A stretch of DNA of 64,000 nucleotides from Magnetococcales bacterium (GTDB lineage: Bacteria > Pseudomonadota > Magnetococcia > Magnetococcales > Magnetaquicoccaceae). A model generated the notes under the pieces. The model saw only the letters and a program-made list of their open reading frames with translations, searched no databases and was not told where the DNA came from. The position numbers and the translations under genes are program-made. The DNA is taken from NCBI GenBank assembly GCA_015231755.1, contig JADGAZ010000009.1, forward strand, positions 62,001-126,000, given 5' to 3'. Of the stretch, positions 35,938 through 43,915 are shown in pieces; the first letter of the stretch is position 1, and every line of letters begins with the position of its first letter.

Positions 35938-37668
35938 ATGGCCGCCAAGATGTTTCGTCAATGCCCGGATTCGGGCCTGTTCTTCCACAAATCCGCCGAG
36001 TCCCTCATGAAGGCCCACGCCGTTTTGGGTGTGGTCTATCTGCTGGTCGGTGGCTTCCTCGGGCTGCTGGTCGCGTTGACCCGCATGCCCTCGTTGCATC
36101 TCCTGAGTGCCGAGGATTTTTATCTGGCTCTTTCCATCCATGGAACGGCCATTCTCATCTTCTGGATCATCTTTTTTGAAATGGCGGTGCTTTATTTCGC
36201 CGCCTCGACCCTGCTTCGCTGTCGTCCGGCCACCCCGGGCATCGGCTGGGTCGGGTTCCTGCTCATGGTGATCGGCTCTGTCCTGGTGATGACCGCCTTC
36301 TTCCGGGGCAACTCCAGCGTCATGTTCACCTCCTATGTGCCCATGCCCGCCGAGCCGATCTTTTACCTGGGCTTGATCCTCTTCGCCGTGGGGGCGTTGA
36401 TCGGATGTTTCATCTTTCTGGGTACTCTGGTCATCGCCAGACAGGAAAAAACCTACGACGGCTCCGTTCCTCTGGTGACCTTCGGCGCCTTGACCGCCGC
36501 CATCATCGCCATCTTCACCATCGCCTCCGGCGCGGTCATCCTCATCCCCACGTGGCTGTGGTCGTTGGGTTTCATCAATCACATCGATCCGTTGATGTAC
36601 CGCACCGTCTGGTGGGCTTTGGGTCACTCCTCCCAGCAGATCAACGTGGCGGCTCACGTCTCCATCTGGTATGCCGTCGCCGCCATTCTGTTCGGCGCCC
36701 GGCCCATGTCTGAAAAGGTCAGCCGTACCGCCTTTCTGCTTTACATCCTCTTCCTGCAACTGGCCAGCGCCCATCACATCCTGGCCGATCCCGGCGTCAG
36801 CTCCACCTGGAAGGTCTTCAACACCAGCTATGCCATGTATCTGGCCGTGCTCGCCAGCATGGTCCATGGCTTGACCGTTCCGGGCTGTATCGAAGTGGCC
36901 CAACGCAAGAAAGGCTTCAACAACGGCCTGTTCGAGTGGCTCAAAAAGGCTCCCTGGGCCAATCCGGTCTTCTCCGGCATGTTCATCGCCATGATCATCT
37001 TTGGCTTCATCGGCGGCATCACCGGTGTGGTCATGGGTACCGAACAGATCAACCTGATCATCCACAACACCATCTTCGTGCCTGGTCACTTCCACGCCAC
37101 CGTGGCGGTGGGCACGACCCTGACCTTCATGGCCATCACCTACTTCCTGATCCCGGTCTTGTTCCGTCGTGAACTGATCTGGCCCACCGCCTGCAAATGG
37201 CAACCCTACATCTTTGGCGGCGGCATGTTGATCTTGAGCCTCTTCCTGTTGGGTGCGGGCACCTTGGGGGTTCCCCGTCGTCACTGGGACATCAACTTCT
37301 CCGACGCCCTGTTGCAGTTCCAGTTCGCCGGAACGGCCATCACCATGCTGGGCATCGCCGGTTTCGGTGGATTCCTGGCTGCGGTGGGTGGTGCCCTCTT
37401 CTGCCTGATCGCCGTCGGTTCCCTGATCTTCGGCAAACGCCTGGATCCGGGCGCCAGCCTGTTCAGCAGCTTTGGCTTCCCCATGGCTTCCTCCTGCTAC
37501 AACGTCGAACGTCCGGGCAAACTGGGGCTCGCCCCGGTGGAACAGACCGGTGACGGCGGAGTCCAGGCCAAGGGTACGTTCGTGTTGGCTCTGGTCTTTC
37601 TGGCTTCCTTCGTCGTATACTTCTTCATCAATGCCAAGTATCTTTCGTCCATCTGGCCGATGGGCTGA
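35938..37668 (+). CDS. Heme-copper oxidase superfamily subunit I, tyrosine-less (oxidase or sNOR/NorY-like NO reductase)
   Basis: 576 residues, about 14 helices. Metal ligands are present: His68 (SIHGTAIL, low-spin heme), His230 (WWALGHSSQQIN, CuB), His279-His280 (ASAHHILADPG, CuB), and His384/His386 (VPGHFHATVAVG, hemes). The residue four after His230, a Tyr in A- and B-type oxidases, is Gln234, and the position six before His279 where cbb3 oxidases place theirs is Leu. Loss of that Tyr is known in NO reductases, including B-family-derived CuA types such as sNOR. The downstream order ctaB, SCO also recalls norSY-senC clusters. It could still be an unusual oxidase. Start ATG 35938; the extension to 35875 overlaps subunit II. 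Confidence 0.85.
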   Translation: MAAKMFRQCPDSGLFFHKSAESLMKAHAVLGVVYLLVGGFLGLLVALTRMPSLHLLSAEDFYLALSIHGTAILIFWIIFFEMAVLYFAASTLLRCRPATPGIGWVGFLLMVIGSVLVMTAFFRGNSSVMFTSYVPMPAEPIFYLGLILFAVGALIGCFIFLGTLVIARQEKTYDGSVPLVTFGALTAAIIAIFTIASGAVILIPTWLWSLGFINHIDPLMYRTVWWALGHSSQQINVAAHVSIWYAVAAILFGARPMSEKVSRTAFLLYILFLQLASAHHILADPGVSSTWKVFNTSYAMYLAVLASMVHGLTVPGCIEVAQRKKGFNNGLFEWLKKAPWANPVFSGMFIAMIIFGFIGGITGVVMGTEQINLIIHNTIFVPGHFHATVAVGTTLTFMAITYFLIPVLFRRELIWPTACKWQPYIFGGGMLILSLFLLGAGTLGVPRRHWDINFSDALLQFQFAGTAITMLGIAGFGGFLAAVGGALFCLIAVGSLIFGKRLDPGASLFSSFGFPMASSCYNVERPGKLGLAPVEQTGDGGVQAKGTFVLALVFLASFVVYFFINAKYLSSIWPMG

Positions 37669-37679
37669 TCTTGTCAAAT

Positions 37680-37705
37680 CCGGGGTGGGTTTCGGCCCAC
37701 CCCGG
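37680..37705 (+). terminator. Stem-loop after subunit I gene
   Basis: Perfect 10-bp inverted repeat CCGGGGTGGG / CCCACCCCGG with a 6-base loop (TTTCGG), 12 bases after the subunit I stop. The downstream stretch has few T residues, so it may be a partial terminator or an mRNA 3' stabiliser separating subunit I from ctaB. Confidence 0.55.
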
Positions 37706-37728
37706 GCCTGTTTGCCTCCAGGAATGGT

Positions 37729-38682
37729 GTGATTGATTTTTCCATTTTTATGATGATCGGGAATGTACGGAACATGGCCATGTTGTCCTCGCTCAGGCAG
37801 ATTCTCGTTTTGTTCAAGCTGCGCATCGGCGTGGCCATGGCCATGACCGCCGGGGCCGGGATTCTGGCCATGCCCGGACCCGCGCCAGCGGCGGGACAGA
37901 TCACCTTGTTGATTCTGGCTGTGCTGCTCTCCGCGGGGGCCGCGGGGGGGCTGAACCACTATCACGACTACGACATCGACCGCTTGATGGATCGGACCCG
38001 CAATCGACCCTTTGTCACCGGAGCTTTGCGCCGTTCGCCTTTCTGGCTGCTTTTTTTCGCCCTGTTGCTGCTGGTCCCCGTGGCCCTGGTGTGGCACTAT
38101 ATCAATCCGGTCGCCGCGATCCATGTGTTCATGGGAGCCTTTTTTTATGGTGTGGTCTATACCGTCTGGCTCAAGCGTCGCACTTGGCTCAACATCGTCA
38201 TCGGTGGATTGGCGGGCAGCTTCGCCATTCTTTCCGGAACCGCGATTCTCCATCCCCAACCCACTCCGTTGGCCCTGTCGTTGGCCTTCATCCTGTTTTT
38301 GTGGACGCCGCCCCATTTCTGGAGTCTGGCCATCGCCTTGAAGAAAGACTATCTGGATGCGGGCATCCCCATGCTTCCCGTGGTGGCGGGGGAGGCCCGG
38401 GCCGCCCGTACCGTGTTTTTCAATACCGTGTTGCTGGCGTTGGCCTCTTTGCTGCCGCTCTTTTTCGGCATGGGGTGGATCTATCTGGTGGGCGCCCTGA
38501 TGGGCAGCACGGTCTTTCTGATGAAAAGCTGGCTGTTGGTGCGTCATCCCACGTCGGATCAGGCCATGATCAGCTTTCGGGCCTCCCTGATTCAACTGGC
38601 GCTCTTTTTGACGGCCATCTATATCGAAGGGGGTTTCTTCCAGACGCCACCCGCCAAGGGTGTGTTGGTGGCACTGCTGTAG
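37729..38682 (+). CDS. ctaB: Protoheme IX farnesyltransferase (heme O synthase)
   Basis: 317-residue UbiA-family membrane enzyme adding a farnesyl group to heme b to give heme O. The two acidic motifs are NHYHDYDIDRLMDRTRNRP and LWTPPHFWSLAIALKKDY, and about eight helices are predicted. The start is uncertain: GTG 37729 has AGGA five bases upstream, while internal ATGs at 37750 and 37774 are also possible. Presence next to subunits I and II implies a heme O or heme A cofactor in that enzyme. No heme A synthase gene is in the window. Confidence 0.92.
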   Translation: MIDFSIFMMIGNVRNMAMLSSLRQILVLFKLRIGVAMAMTAGAGILAMPGPAPAAGQITLLILAVLLSAGAAGGLNHYHDYDIDRLMDRTRNRPFVTGALRRSPFWLLFFALLLLVPVALVWHYINPVAAIHVFMGAFFYGVVYTVWLKRRTWLNIVIGGLAGSFAILSGTAILHPQPTPLALSLAFILFLWTPPHFWSLAIALKKDYLDAGIPMLPVVAGEARAARTVFFNTVLLALASLLPLFFGMGWIYLVGALMGSTVFLMKSWLLVRHPTSDQAMISFRASLIQLALFLTAIYIEGGFFQTPPAKGVLVALL

Positions 38683-38729
38683 GCTGTGCTGTCTCGCTTT
38701 TTTCTCCTTTGTCTGCAACGTGGTGGATC

Positions 38730-39590
38730 GTGCCCTGGTTAGACTCCTCCCCTTTCTGGCGGCGTCGGAGTGTGGTGCCGACCCTGCTCCTCGGATGGCT
38801 TTGCGTTTTTCCGGCCTGGGCCGAGGCCCCGGTCGGGAAGGGACGTGATCCGGTCTTTGAGAGCCGGGTGGCCCTGGAGACCAGTCAGGCCGCCCTGGGT
38901 CGCACCCTCGAAGCCTATACCTTGACCGATCCCGAAGGCAAAAAGGTCGAATTGTCCTCTTTTCTGGGCAAGCCCCTGGTGATCAGCCTGATCTATACCA
39001 GTTGCTACCATACCTGTTCGGTCTCCACCCGGTTTTTGGCCTCGGTGGTGGACAAGGCCCGGGAGACCTTCGGGGCGCAAAGCTTTCAGGTGGTCAGCAT
39101 CGGCTTCGACACCCGCTACGACACCCCGAAAGCCATGGCCGCCTTCGCCCGACAGCAGGGCATCGCCGCGCAACCCGACTGGAGCTTCCTGAGCGCCTCC
39201 CCGGAGACCATGGTACGCTTGACCCATCAATTGGGCTTTGTTTTCGCCCCCTCTCCCAAGGGATTCGACCATCTGGTGCAAGCCACCATCGTCGATGCCA
39301 AGGGGGTGGTCTATCGTCAGGTGTATGGGGAGTCCTTCCAGACCCAACTGCTTACCGAACCCTTGCGAACCCTGATCCTGGGAACCCCTCCCACGGAGGC
39401 CGAAACCCCGGTGGACGAACTGGTGCGCCGGGTTCGGTTCTTCTGCACCACCTATGACCCCAATACCGACTCCTACCGTTTTGATTATTCACTGTTCATC
39501 GGGCTTTTTTGCGGCGGATCGGTCATTCTGGGCACCTTCTTTTTTCTGCTGCGGGAGTGGTGGTATGCCCGCAAAAAGAGGCGCGACTGA
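38730..39590 (+). CDS. SCO1/SenC-type copper chaperone, membrane anchored
   Basis: 286 residues. The N-terminus (RRRSVVPTLLLGWLCVFPAWAEA) is a signal peptide; the thioredoxin-like domain carries the copper-binding CxxxC (Cys92, Cys96 in SCYHTC) and His181 (GFDHLVQ), the normal SCO ligand set. A C-terminal membrane helix (LFIGLFCGGSVILGTFFFLL) is an addition also found in some SCO proteins. No in-frame ATG precedes the signal peptide; GTG 38730 is the best start, with GTG 38772 as alternative. It delivers copper to the CuA site of subunit II; senC follows norSY in sNOR clusters. Confidence 0.9.
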   Translation: MPWLDSSPFWRRRSVVPTLLLGWLCVFPAWAEAPVGKGRDPVFESRVALETSQAALGRTLEAYTLTDPEGKKVELSSFLGKPLVISLIYTSCYHTCSVSTRFLASVVDKARETFGAQSFQVVSIGFDTRYDTPKAMAAFARQQGIAAQPDWSFLSASPETMVRLTHQLGFVFAPSPKGFDHLVQATIVDAKGVVYRQVYGESFQTQLLTEPLRTLILGTPPTEAETPVDELVRRVRFFCTTYDPNTDSYRFDYSLFIGLFCGGSVILGTFFFLLREWWYARKKRRD

Positions 39591-39655
39591 CAGATTCGGG
39601 CTGGACGTTTTTGACGCCTTGTCGGTAACTGCTTGACAATCCAACCGAAGACTGC

Positions 39656-39672
39656 TTGGCAGGGAAAATGCT
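39656..39672 (+). promoter_or_regulatory. Candidate sigma-54 promoter
   Basis: TTGGCAGGGAAAATGCT has GG and GC separated by exactly 10 bases and agrees with the -24/-12 consensus at most positions. It lies 46 bases before the ATG of the small gene at 39718. The match is good but the window encodes no recognisable sigma-54 activator. Confidence 0.4.
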
Positions 39673-39717
39673 ATCTATTAGCTCGAACAGCGTAACCCTT
39701 GCCTTGCGGAGTCAATC

Positions 39718-39909
39718 ATGGAGACTTTGAGGATTATTTCAAAGAAAAACGATTACGAAATTTACGATACTATAGAAAAAATGACCGTGATTAAAGGAAT
39801 AGAGACGTATCAGACCGCTCTGATACTGCAAAGAAAGCTGATGAAACTCAAGCAGGATGCGGCTGTTTATTCCGTGCGTCCGACCCACCACCGCGCCAAC
39901 ATGGGCTAG
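39718..39909 (+). CDS. Small AT-rich hypothetical protein
   Basis: 63 residues (METLRIISKKNDYEIYDTIE then a basic helix-rich part, QTALILQRKLMKLKQD). GCGGAG precedes the ATG and a sigma-54-like element lies upstream. Its composition is clearly more AT-rich than its neighbours. No family recognised and no membrane or signal segment; a recent acquisition or a small regulator are both possible. It ends 39 bases before the uracil-DNA glycosylase gene. Confidence 0.6.
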   Translation: METLRIISKKNDYEIYDTIEKMTVIKGIETYQTALILQRKLMKLKQDAAVYSVRPTHHRANMG

Positions 39910-39948
39910 CCGATTTCAAGAACCGTTCGACTCCCAAGGGAGAGTGAT

Positions 39949-40827
39949 ATGGACCTGGGGGCTGCCTTGCTGGCCACCCTGCGGTATTGGCGGGAGTGCG
40001 GAATCGACCGGCTCTCCGGAGAGAGTTATGGCTGGAAAGAGGCCAATCGTCTGACCGGTCCTCTCTTCCCTGCCAGACCGCAACCCCAGTTCATGCCTCC
40101 CGCCACCCCGGCGCCACGGGTGGTCGCAGTTCCAGCCGTTCCGGTTGTGCCTGGATCGCTCCAGACTCGGGTTGCTCCCCGGGTGGAGCCTGTTCCCTCT
40201 GCCGCCTCACCCTCATTGGATCGATTTCTCACCCCCGCGGTGGCGGTGGAGGAGCGGGGAGTGCTGTTTCAGGGGTGGGCGCGTCAGGTTTCCCAATGTC
40301 AGCAGTGCGGGCTTTCCTTGACCCGTCAGGGGGCGATTTATGGCGCCGGCCCTCCGGATGCCCCGGTGGTCTGGATCGCCGACGCCCCCAGCGCAGCGGA
40401 TGAACGGGCCGGTTTTCCCTTTGGCGGGGAGACCCGGGAGCTGTTTTCCGGAATGGTCCGGGCCGCCGGATGGCAGCGGGGAGAGGTTTATACGACCTAT
40501 ATAATCAAATGTCGCCCCCCCGGGGATCGCACCCCCCGGTCCGACGAGATCCGCCAGTGTCAGGGATACTGGATTCAGGAGTTGGAGACCTTGCGCCCCA
40601 AAGCCATCGTGGCCTTGGGCAAGGTGGTGGTGGAAACGTTGCTGGGACCGACGGATCAACTGGCCCGTGCCCGGGGCAAGGTTCACTCCTGGCGGGGGGT
40701 GCCGTTGATCGTCGCCTATCATCCCGCCTACTGCCTGCGTTCCCCTCTGGCCAAACGGGCCATGTGGGAGGATTTGATCCGGTTGAGAAAGGTTTGGGAA
40801 GGCTTGAATCCTGCGGAATATCCTTAG
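39949..40827 (+). CDS. Uracil-DNA glycosylase, family 4-like, with N-terminal extension
   Basis: 292 residues. The C-terminal ~200 residues fit the iron-sulfur family 4/5 uracil-DNA glycosylases: a CxxC pair (SQCQQCGLSLTR), IADAPSAADERAGFPFGG as motif 1, KCRPPGDRTPRSDEIRQCQGY supplying the other two cysteines for a 4Fe-4S cluster, LGKVVVETLLG, and HPAYCLRSP as motif 3. Motif 1 reads ADAPS where family 4 normally has GEAPG, so the activating Glu is an Asp. The first ~85 residues are a Pro/Val/Ala-rich extension of no known fold. It removes uracil from DNA if active. Confidence 0.87.
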   Translation: MDLGAALLATLRYWRECGIDRLSGESYGWKEANRLTGPLFPARPQPQFMPPATPAPRVVAVPAVPVVPGSLQTRVAPRVEPVPSAASPSLDRFLTPAVAVEERGVLFQGWARQVSQCQQCGLSLTRQGAIYGAGPPDAPVVWIADAPSAADERAGFPFGGETRELFSGMVRAAGWQRGEVYTTYIIKCRPPGDRTPRSDEIRQCQGYWIQELETLRPKAIVALGKVVVETLLGPTDQLARARGKVHSWRGVPLIVAYHPAYCLRSPLAKRAMWEDLIRLRKVWEGLNPAEYP

Positions 40828-40839
40828 AAGCGGCTGTTT

Positions 40840-41631
40840 TTAGCTTTTTTCGTATTCCCCATCCAGATCGGTCAGCACCTCATAACCGGTGGGGGTGATC
40901 AGGATGGTATGCTCGAACTGGGCCGAGAGGGAGTGGTCTTTCGTGACCACGGTCCATTTGTCAGGCATCAGGCGGATGTCGGCTTTGCCCAAATTGATCA
41001 TCGGTTCGATGGTGAAGATCATGCCGGGTTTGAGTTCCGGGCCTCGTGGAAGTTTGTCGCCGTTTTCCTTGGTGATGTAGTGCAGCACGGCGGGTTCTTC
41101 ATGGAACTCCCGACCGATGCCATGGCCGCAGTATTCCCGCACCACCGTGCAGCGATAATAGTCGGCCACCGCCTCGATGGCCGCGCCGATATCCCCGAAG
41201 TATCCCTTGGGACGCAACGCCCGGATGCCGGCATCCAGACATTTTTTGGCGATCTGGACGATTTTTTCCCCTTTGGGGGAGGGGGTGCCGACGTGATAGG
41301 TCTTGTTGGTATCGCCATGCACACCGTTCAGGTAGGCGGTCACGTCGATGTTGACGATATCCCCGGCCCGTAGCGTTCTGGGTCCGGGAATACCGTGGCA
41401 CACCTGCTGGTTGACCGAGGTGCAGATCGACTTGGGAAAACCCCTATAGTTGAGAGGGGAAGGACGGGCATTGTTGTCGATCAGAAAATCGTGACACAGA
41501 TCATTGAGTTGCTGGGTGGTGACGCCCGGCTGAACATGGGGTTCGATCATCTTCAAGGTGAGCGCCGCCAGTTGGCAGGAGGCGCGCATCAACTCGATCT
41601 CTTCGGCGGTTTTGATCTTGATGGCAGGCAT
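40840..41631 (-). CDS. map: Methionine aminopeptidase, type I
   Basis: 263-residue metallopeptidase that removes the initiator methionine. Metal ligands are visible in VNIDVTAYLNGVHGDTNKTY (two Asp), GHGIGREFHEEP (His), FTIEPMI (Glu) and FEHTILIT (Glu). Length and the absence of an N-terminal zinc finger fit bacterial type Ia. It is convergent with the glycosylase gene 12 bases away and follows the PDZ gene by 5 bases on the same strand. Confidence 0.97.
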   Translation of the reverse strand: MPAIKIKTAEEIELMRASCQLAALTLKMIEPHVQPGVTTQQLNDLCHDFLIDNNARPSPLNYRGFPKSICTSVNQQVCHGIPGPRTLRAGDIVNIDVTAYLNGVHGDTNKTYHVGTPSPKGEKIVQIAKKCLDAGIRALRPKGYFGDIGAAIEAVADYYRCTVVREYCGHGIGREFHEEPAVLHYITKENGDKLPRGPELKPGMIFTIEPMINLGKADIRLMPDKWTVVTKDHSLSAQFEHTILITPTGYEVLTDLDGEYEKS

Positions 41632-41636
41632 GATCT

Positions 41637-42569
41637 TTAAGGGGTTCCTCTCACGGGGTCGGCATCGGGGTGTTGTGTCGCGGGGGGCGCGGCCAATTGG
41701 GCCTGGGAGTCGATCAGTTGGCCGTTGCGGTTGAGGGTCACTTCGATCAGATCGCCGGGACGAAAGCCGCGCAGAATGCGCGCCATGGCCCGGGGGGAGG
41801 AGACCGATTGTCCATTCAAGGAGATGATCATGTCGCCGGCTTTCATGCCGGCCTTTTCTCCGGGTCCGCCGGGGGCCACTCTGGTCAGCACCACCCCATG
41901 GGTCGAAAGTTCCGGGGCCACGCCCATCCAGGCGGTGGGGGGCGGTTCCGGCGGTTCGGCGGCGGGAGCGGCCCGTTCCCGGAGCGCAGGTTCGGACAGA
42001 GGCGGGGGTTGATGGCCTTCCGACCGGCCCGGTGGAGTGGCAGCCTGGGGGGGCGGGGATTCGGGTATGGGCGCGGGGGGCGGCAACGCGCCCGGTGGCG
42101 GTTCACGGCCCGGATCCTGGAGGGAGTTGGGGGGGGGGAACGGGGGGGAAGCGGGCCAGGGTTCGGAACGGTGCCAGATCTTTCCGGAGTTGGATTCCAG
42201 GGGTTCGACGGGGCGCCCTTCCGGAAACCGGGAGGGGTGATTGTTGCTGTCGTCCGGGATGATTTTGATCTCTTTTTCCTCCCCTTTGCGCACCACGGTC
42301 AGGCGCAGTTCCTTGTCGGGGGTGGCGTTTTCCACAACCGTCAGGAAGTGGGGCAGAGAGGTGATGGGTTTGCCGTCCGCCTTGATCAGGATGTCGTTTC
42401 TGGCCAGACCGGCCTTGTCCGCCGGACCGTCTTTGAGGATCTCGCCGATCTGCACCCCTTCCGGGGTTTGAACCGTGATCCCCAGCCATCCCCCGGCCAG
42501 GGCCGGAGAGGCGATCCCAAGGGACAGAATCGAAAGCACGGATGCAATCCGGGTGGAAAAGCGCGTCAT
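41637..42569 (-). CDS. Secreted protein with two PDZ domains joined by a proline-rich linker
   Basis: 310 residues. Signal peptide (MTRFSTRIASVLSILSLGIA, ending at PALA), a first PDZ domain (GWLGITVQTPEGVQIGEILKDGPADKAGLARNDILIKADG), a Pro-rich linker at about 130-210, and a second PDZ (WMGVAPELSTHGVVLTRVAPGGPGEKAGMKAGDMIISLNG). No protease domain is present, so it is not a DegP/HtrA peptidase; it may be a periplasmic adaptor. ATG 42569 has GGAGG upstream. Divergent from carA; the 196 bases between hold both promoters. Confidence 0.86.
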   Translation of the reverse strand: MTRFSTRIASVLSILSLGIASPALAGGWLGITVQTPEGVQIGEILKDGPADKAGLARNDILIKADGKPITSLPHFLTVVENATPDKELRLTVVRKGEEKEIKIIPDDSNNHPSRFPEGRPVEPLESNSGKIWHRSEPWPASPPFPPPNSLQDPGREPPPGALPPPAPIPESPPPQAATPPGRSEGHQPPPLSEPALRERAAPAAEPPEPPPTAWMGVAPELSTHGVVLTRVAPGGPGEKAGMKAGDMIISLNGQSVSSPRAMARILRGFRPGDLIEVTLNRNGQLIDSQAQLAAPPATQHPDADPVRGTP

Positions 42570-42765
42570 GGGTGGGGCCTCCGGTGCGTGAGCAACGATG
42601 GATCGGGTACGATGGATTCGGCGCGCTTCAAAGAATAGAGGGATTTTTGAGGCGCGTCCACCCGCGTTGACTTTGGGGTGGTGCAGGGGTATAAATGATA
42701 GTTGATCCAAGGAATGGCTTGGACCATGGATGGGGATTCCGGCAACGATTGCGAAGGATGGTCGC

Positions 42766-43914
42766 ATGGCAAACGACAACGGGCGGGCTGTGCTGGTGCT
42801 GGAGGATGGAACCCGATTTGACGGGGTCTCCTTCGGCGCGAGCGGCGAACAGGTGGGAGAGGTCTGTTTCAACAGTTCCATGACCGGCTATCAGGAGATC
42901 ATCACCGATCCTTCCTATGCGGGTCAGATCGTGACCATGACGGCGCCGCAGATTGGCAATGTGGGGGTCAACCCCGAGGACATGGAGTCGGAACGACCCA
43001 GGATTCGCGGGTTTGTGGTCAAAGAAAATGCCCGGCTGCTCTCCAATTGGCGCGCCGCCGAGACCTTGAGCGCCTTCCTGACACGACACGGCGTGCCGGC
43101 CATCGAGGGGATCGACACCCGGCGTCTGGTGAATCACCTGCGGGAAAACGGCGCGCAACGGGGTGTGCTGTCCACCGTGGATTTCGACACCGGTTCCCTG
43201 GTGGCCAAGGCCCGGGCTTGGCCGGGTCTGACCGGGATGGATCTCACCCCGGAGGTGACCTGTGGGGCCGCTCACCACTGGACCGATGGGCCGATTGCCT
43301 GGAAAAGCGACATCTGGAGTACAGCCGAAAGCCGAAGCGCGGACCAGCCCGCGGCGGGCAAACGGGTGGTGGCCCTGGATTTCGGGATCAAGCGCAACAT
43401 CCTGCGGGGGTTGGTGTCGGTGGGATGCGACGTGTGGGTGCTTCCGGCCACAGCCACCCTGGAGGAAATTCTGGCCTTGCAACCCGCTGGGGTGTTTCTG
43501 TCCAACGGTCCCGGAGACCCGGAGGCGGTGCATCACGGCATCGGGGTGATCCGGCAGGTGCTCCAGCGTGATCTGCCTGTGTTCGGTATCTGTCTGGGGC
43601 ATCAAATGCTCTGTCTGGCCCTGGGGGCCAAAACCCGAAAATTGAAATTCGGTCATCGGGGGGGCAACCATCCGGTGAAAAATCTTCAGACCGGCCAGGT
43701 GGAAGTCACCTCCCAGAACCATGGCTTCGTGGTGGAATCCGACGGATTGCCGGCGGATCTGGAAGTGACCCATCTCTCTTTGTTCGACGGGACCGTGGAG
43801 GGGGTGCGGTTGCGTTCGGCCCCGGTTTTTTCGGTCCAATACCATCCCGAGGCCAGTCCCGGACCCCATGATGCCCATTATCTGTTCCGTCAATTTGCGG
43901 AGCTGCTAGCGTAA
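42766..43914 (+). CDS. carA: Carbamoyl-phosphate synthase small subunit
   Basis: 382 residues. Provides glutaminase activity to CarB for arginine and pyrimidine synthesis. The N-terminal domain ([27 protein letters not shown]) and a class I amidotransferase domain with Cys276 (FGICLGHQ) and the His/Glu pair in [11 protein letters not shown] are intact. AAGGA precedes ATG 42766. It is one base from carB and heads a carA-carB-greA-rlmE-guaB-guaA series. Confidence 0.98.
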   Translation: MANDNGRAVLVLEDGTRFDGVSFGASGEQVGEVCFNSSMTGYQEIITDPSYAGQIVTMTAPQIGNVGVNPEDMESERPRIRGFVVKENARLLSNWRAAETLSAFLTRHGVPAIEGIDTRRLVNHLRENGAQRGVLSTVDFDTGSLVAKARAWPGLTGMDLTPEVTCGAAHHWTDGPIAWKSDIWSTAESRSADQPAAGKRVVALDFGIKRNILRGLVSVGCDVWVLPATATLEEILALQPAGVFLSNGPGDPEAVHHGIGVIRQVLQRDLPVFGICLGHQMLCLALGAKTRKLKFGHRGGNHPVKNLQTGQVEVTSQNHGFVVESDGLPADLEVTHLSLFDGTVEGVRLRSAPVFSVQYHPEASPGPHDAHYLFRQFAELLA

Positions 43915-43915
43915 C

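Noticed and set aside
35932-38718. 928-codon open frame on the minus strand opposite subunit I and ctaB
   Set aside because: Antisense low-complexity translation (His/Gln/Gly/Asp-rich) crossing two well-supported membrane protein genes.
38091-38729. Upstream extension of the SCO reading frame into ctaB
   Set aside because: Out of phase with ctaB and without protein features; the signal peptide sets the start at 38730 or 38772.
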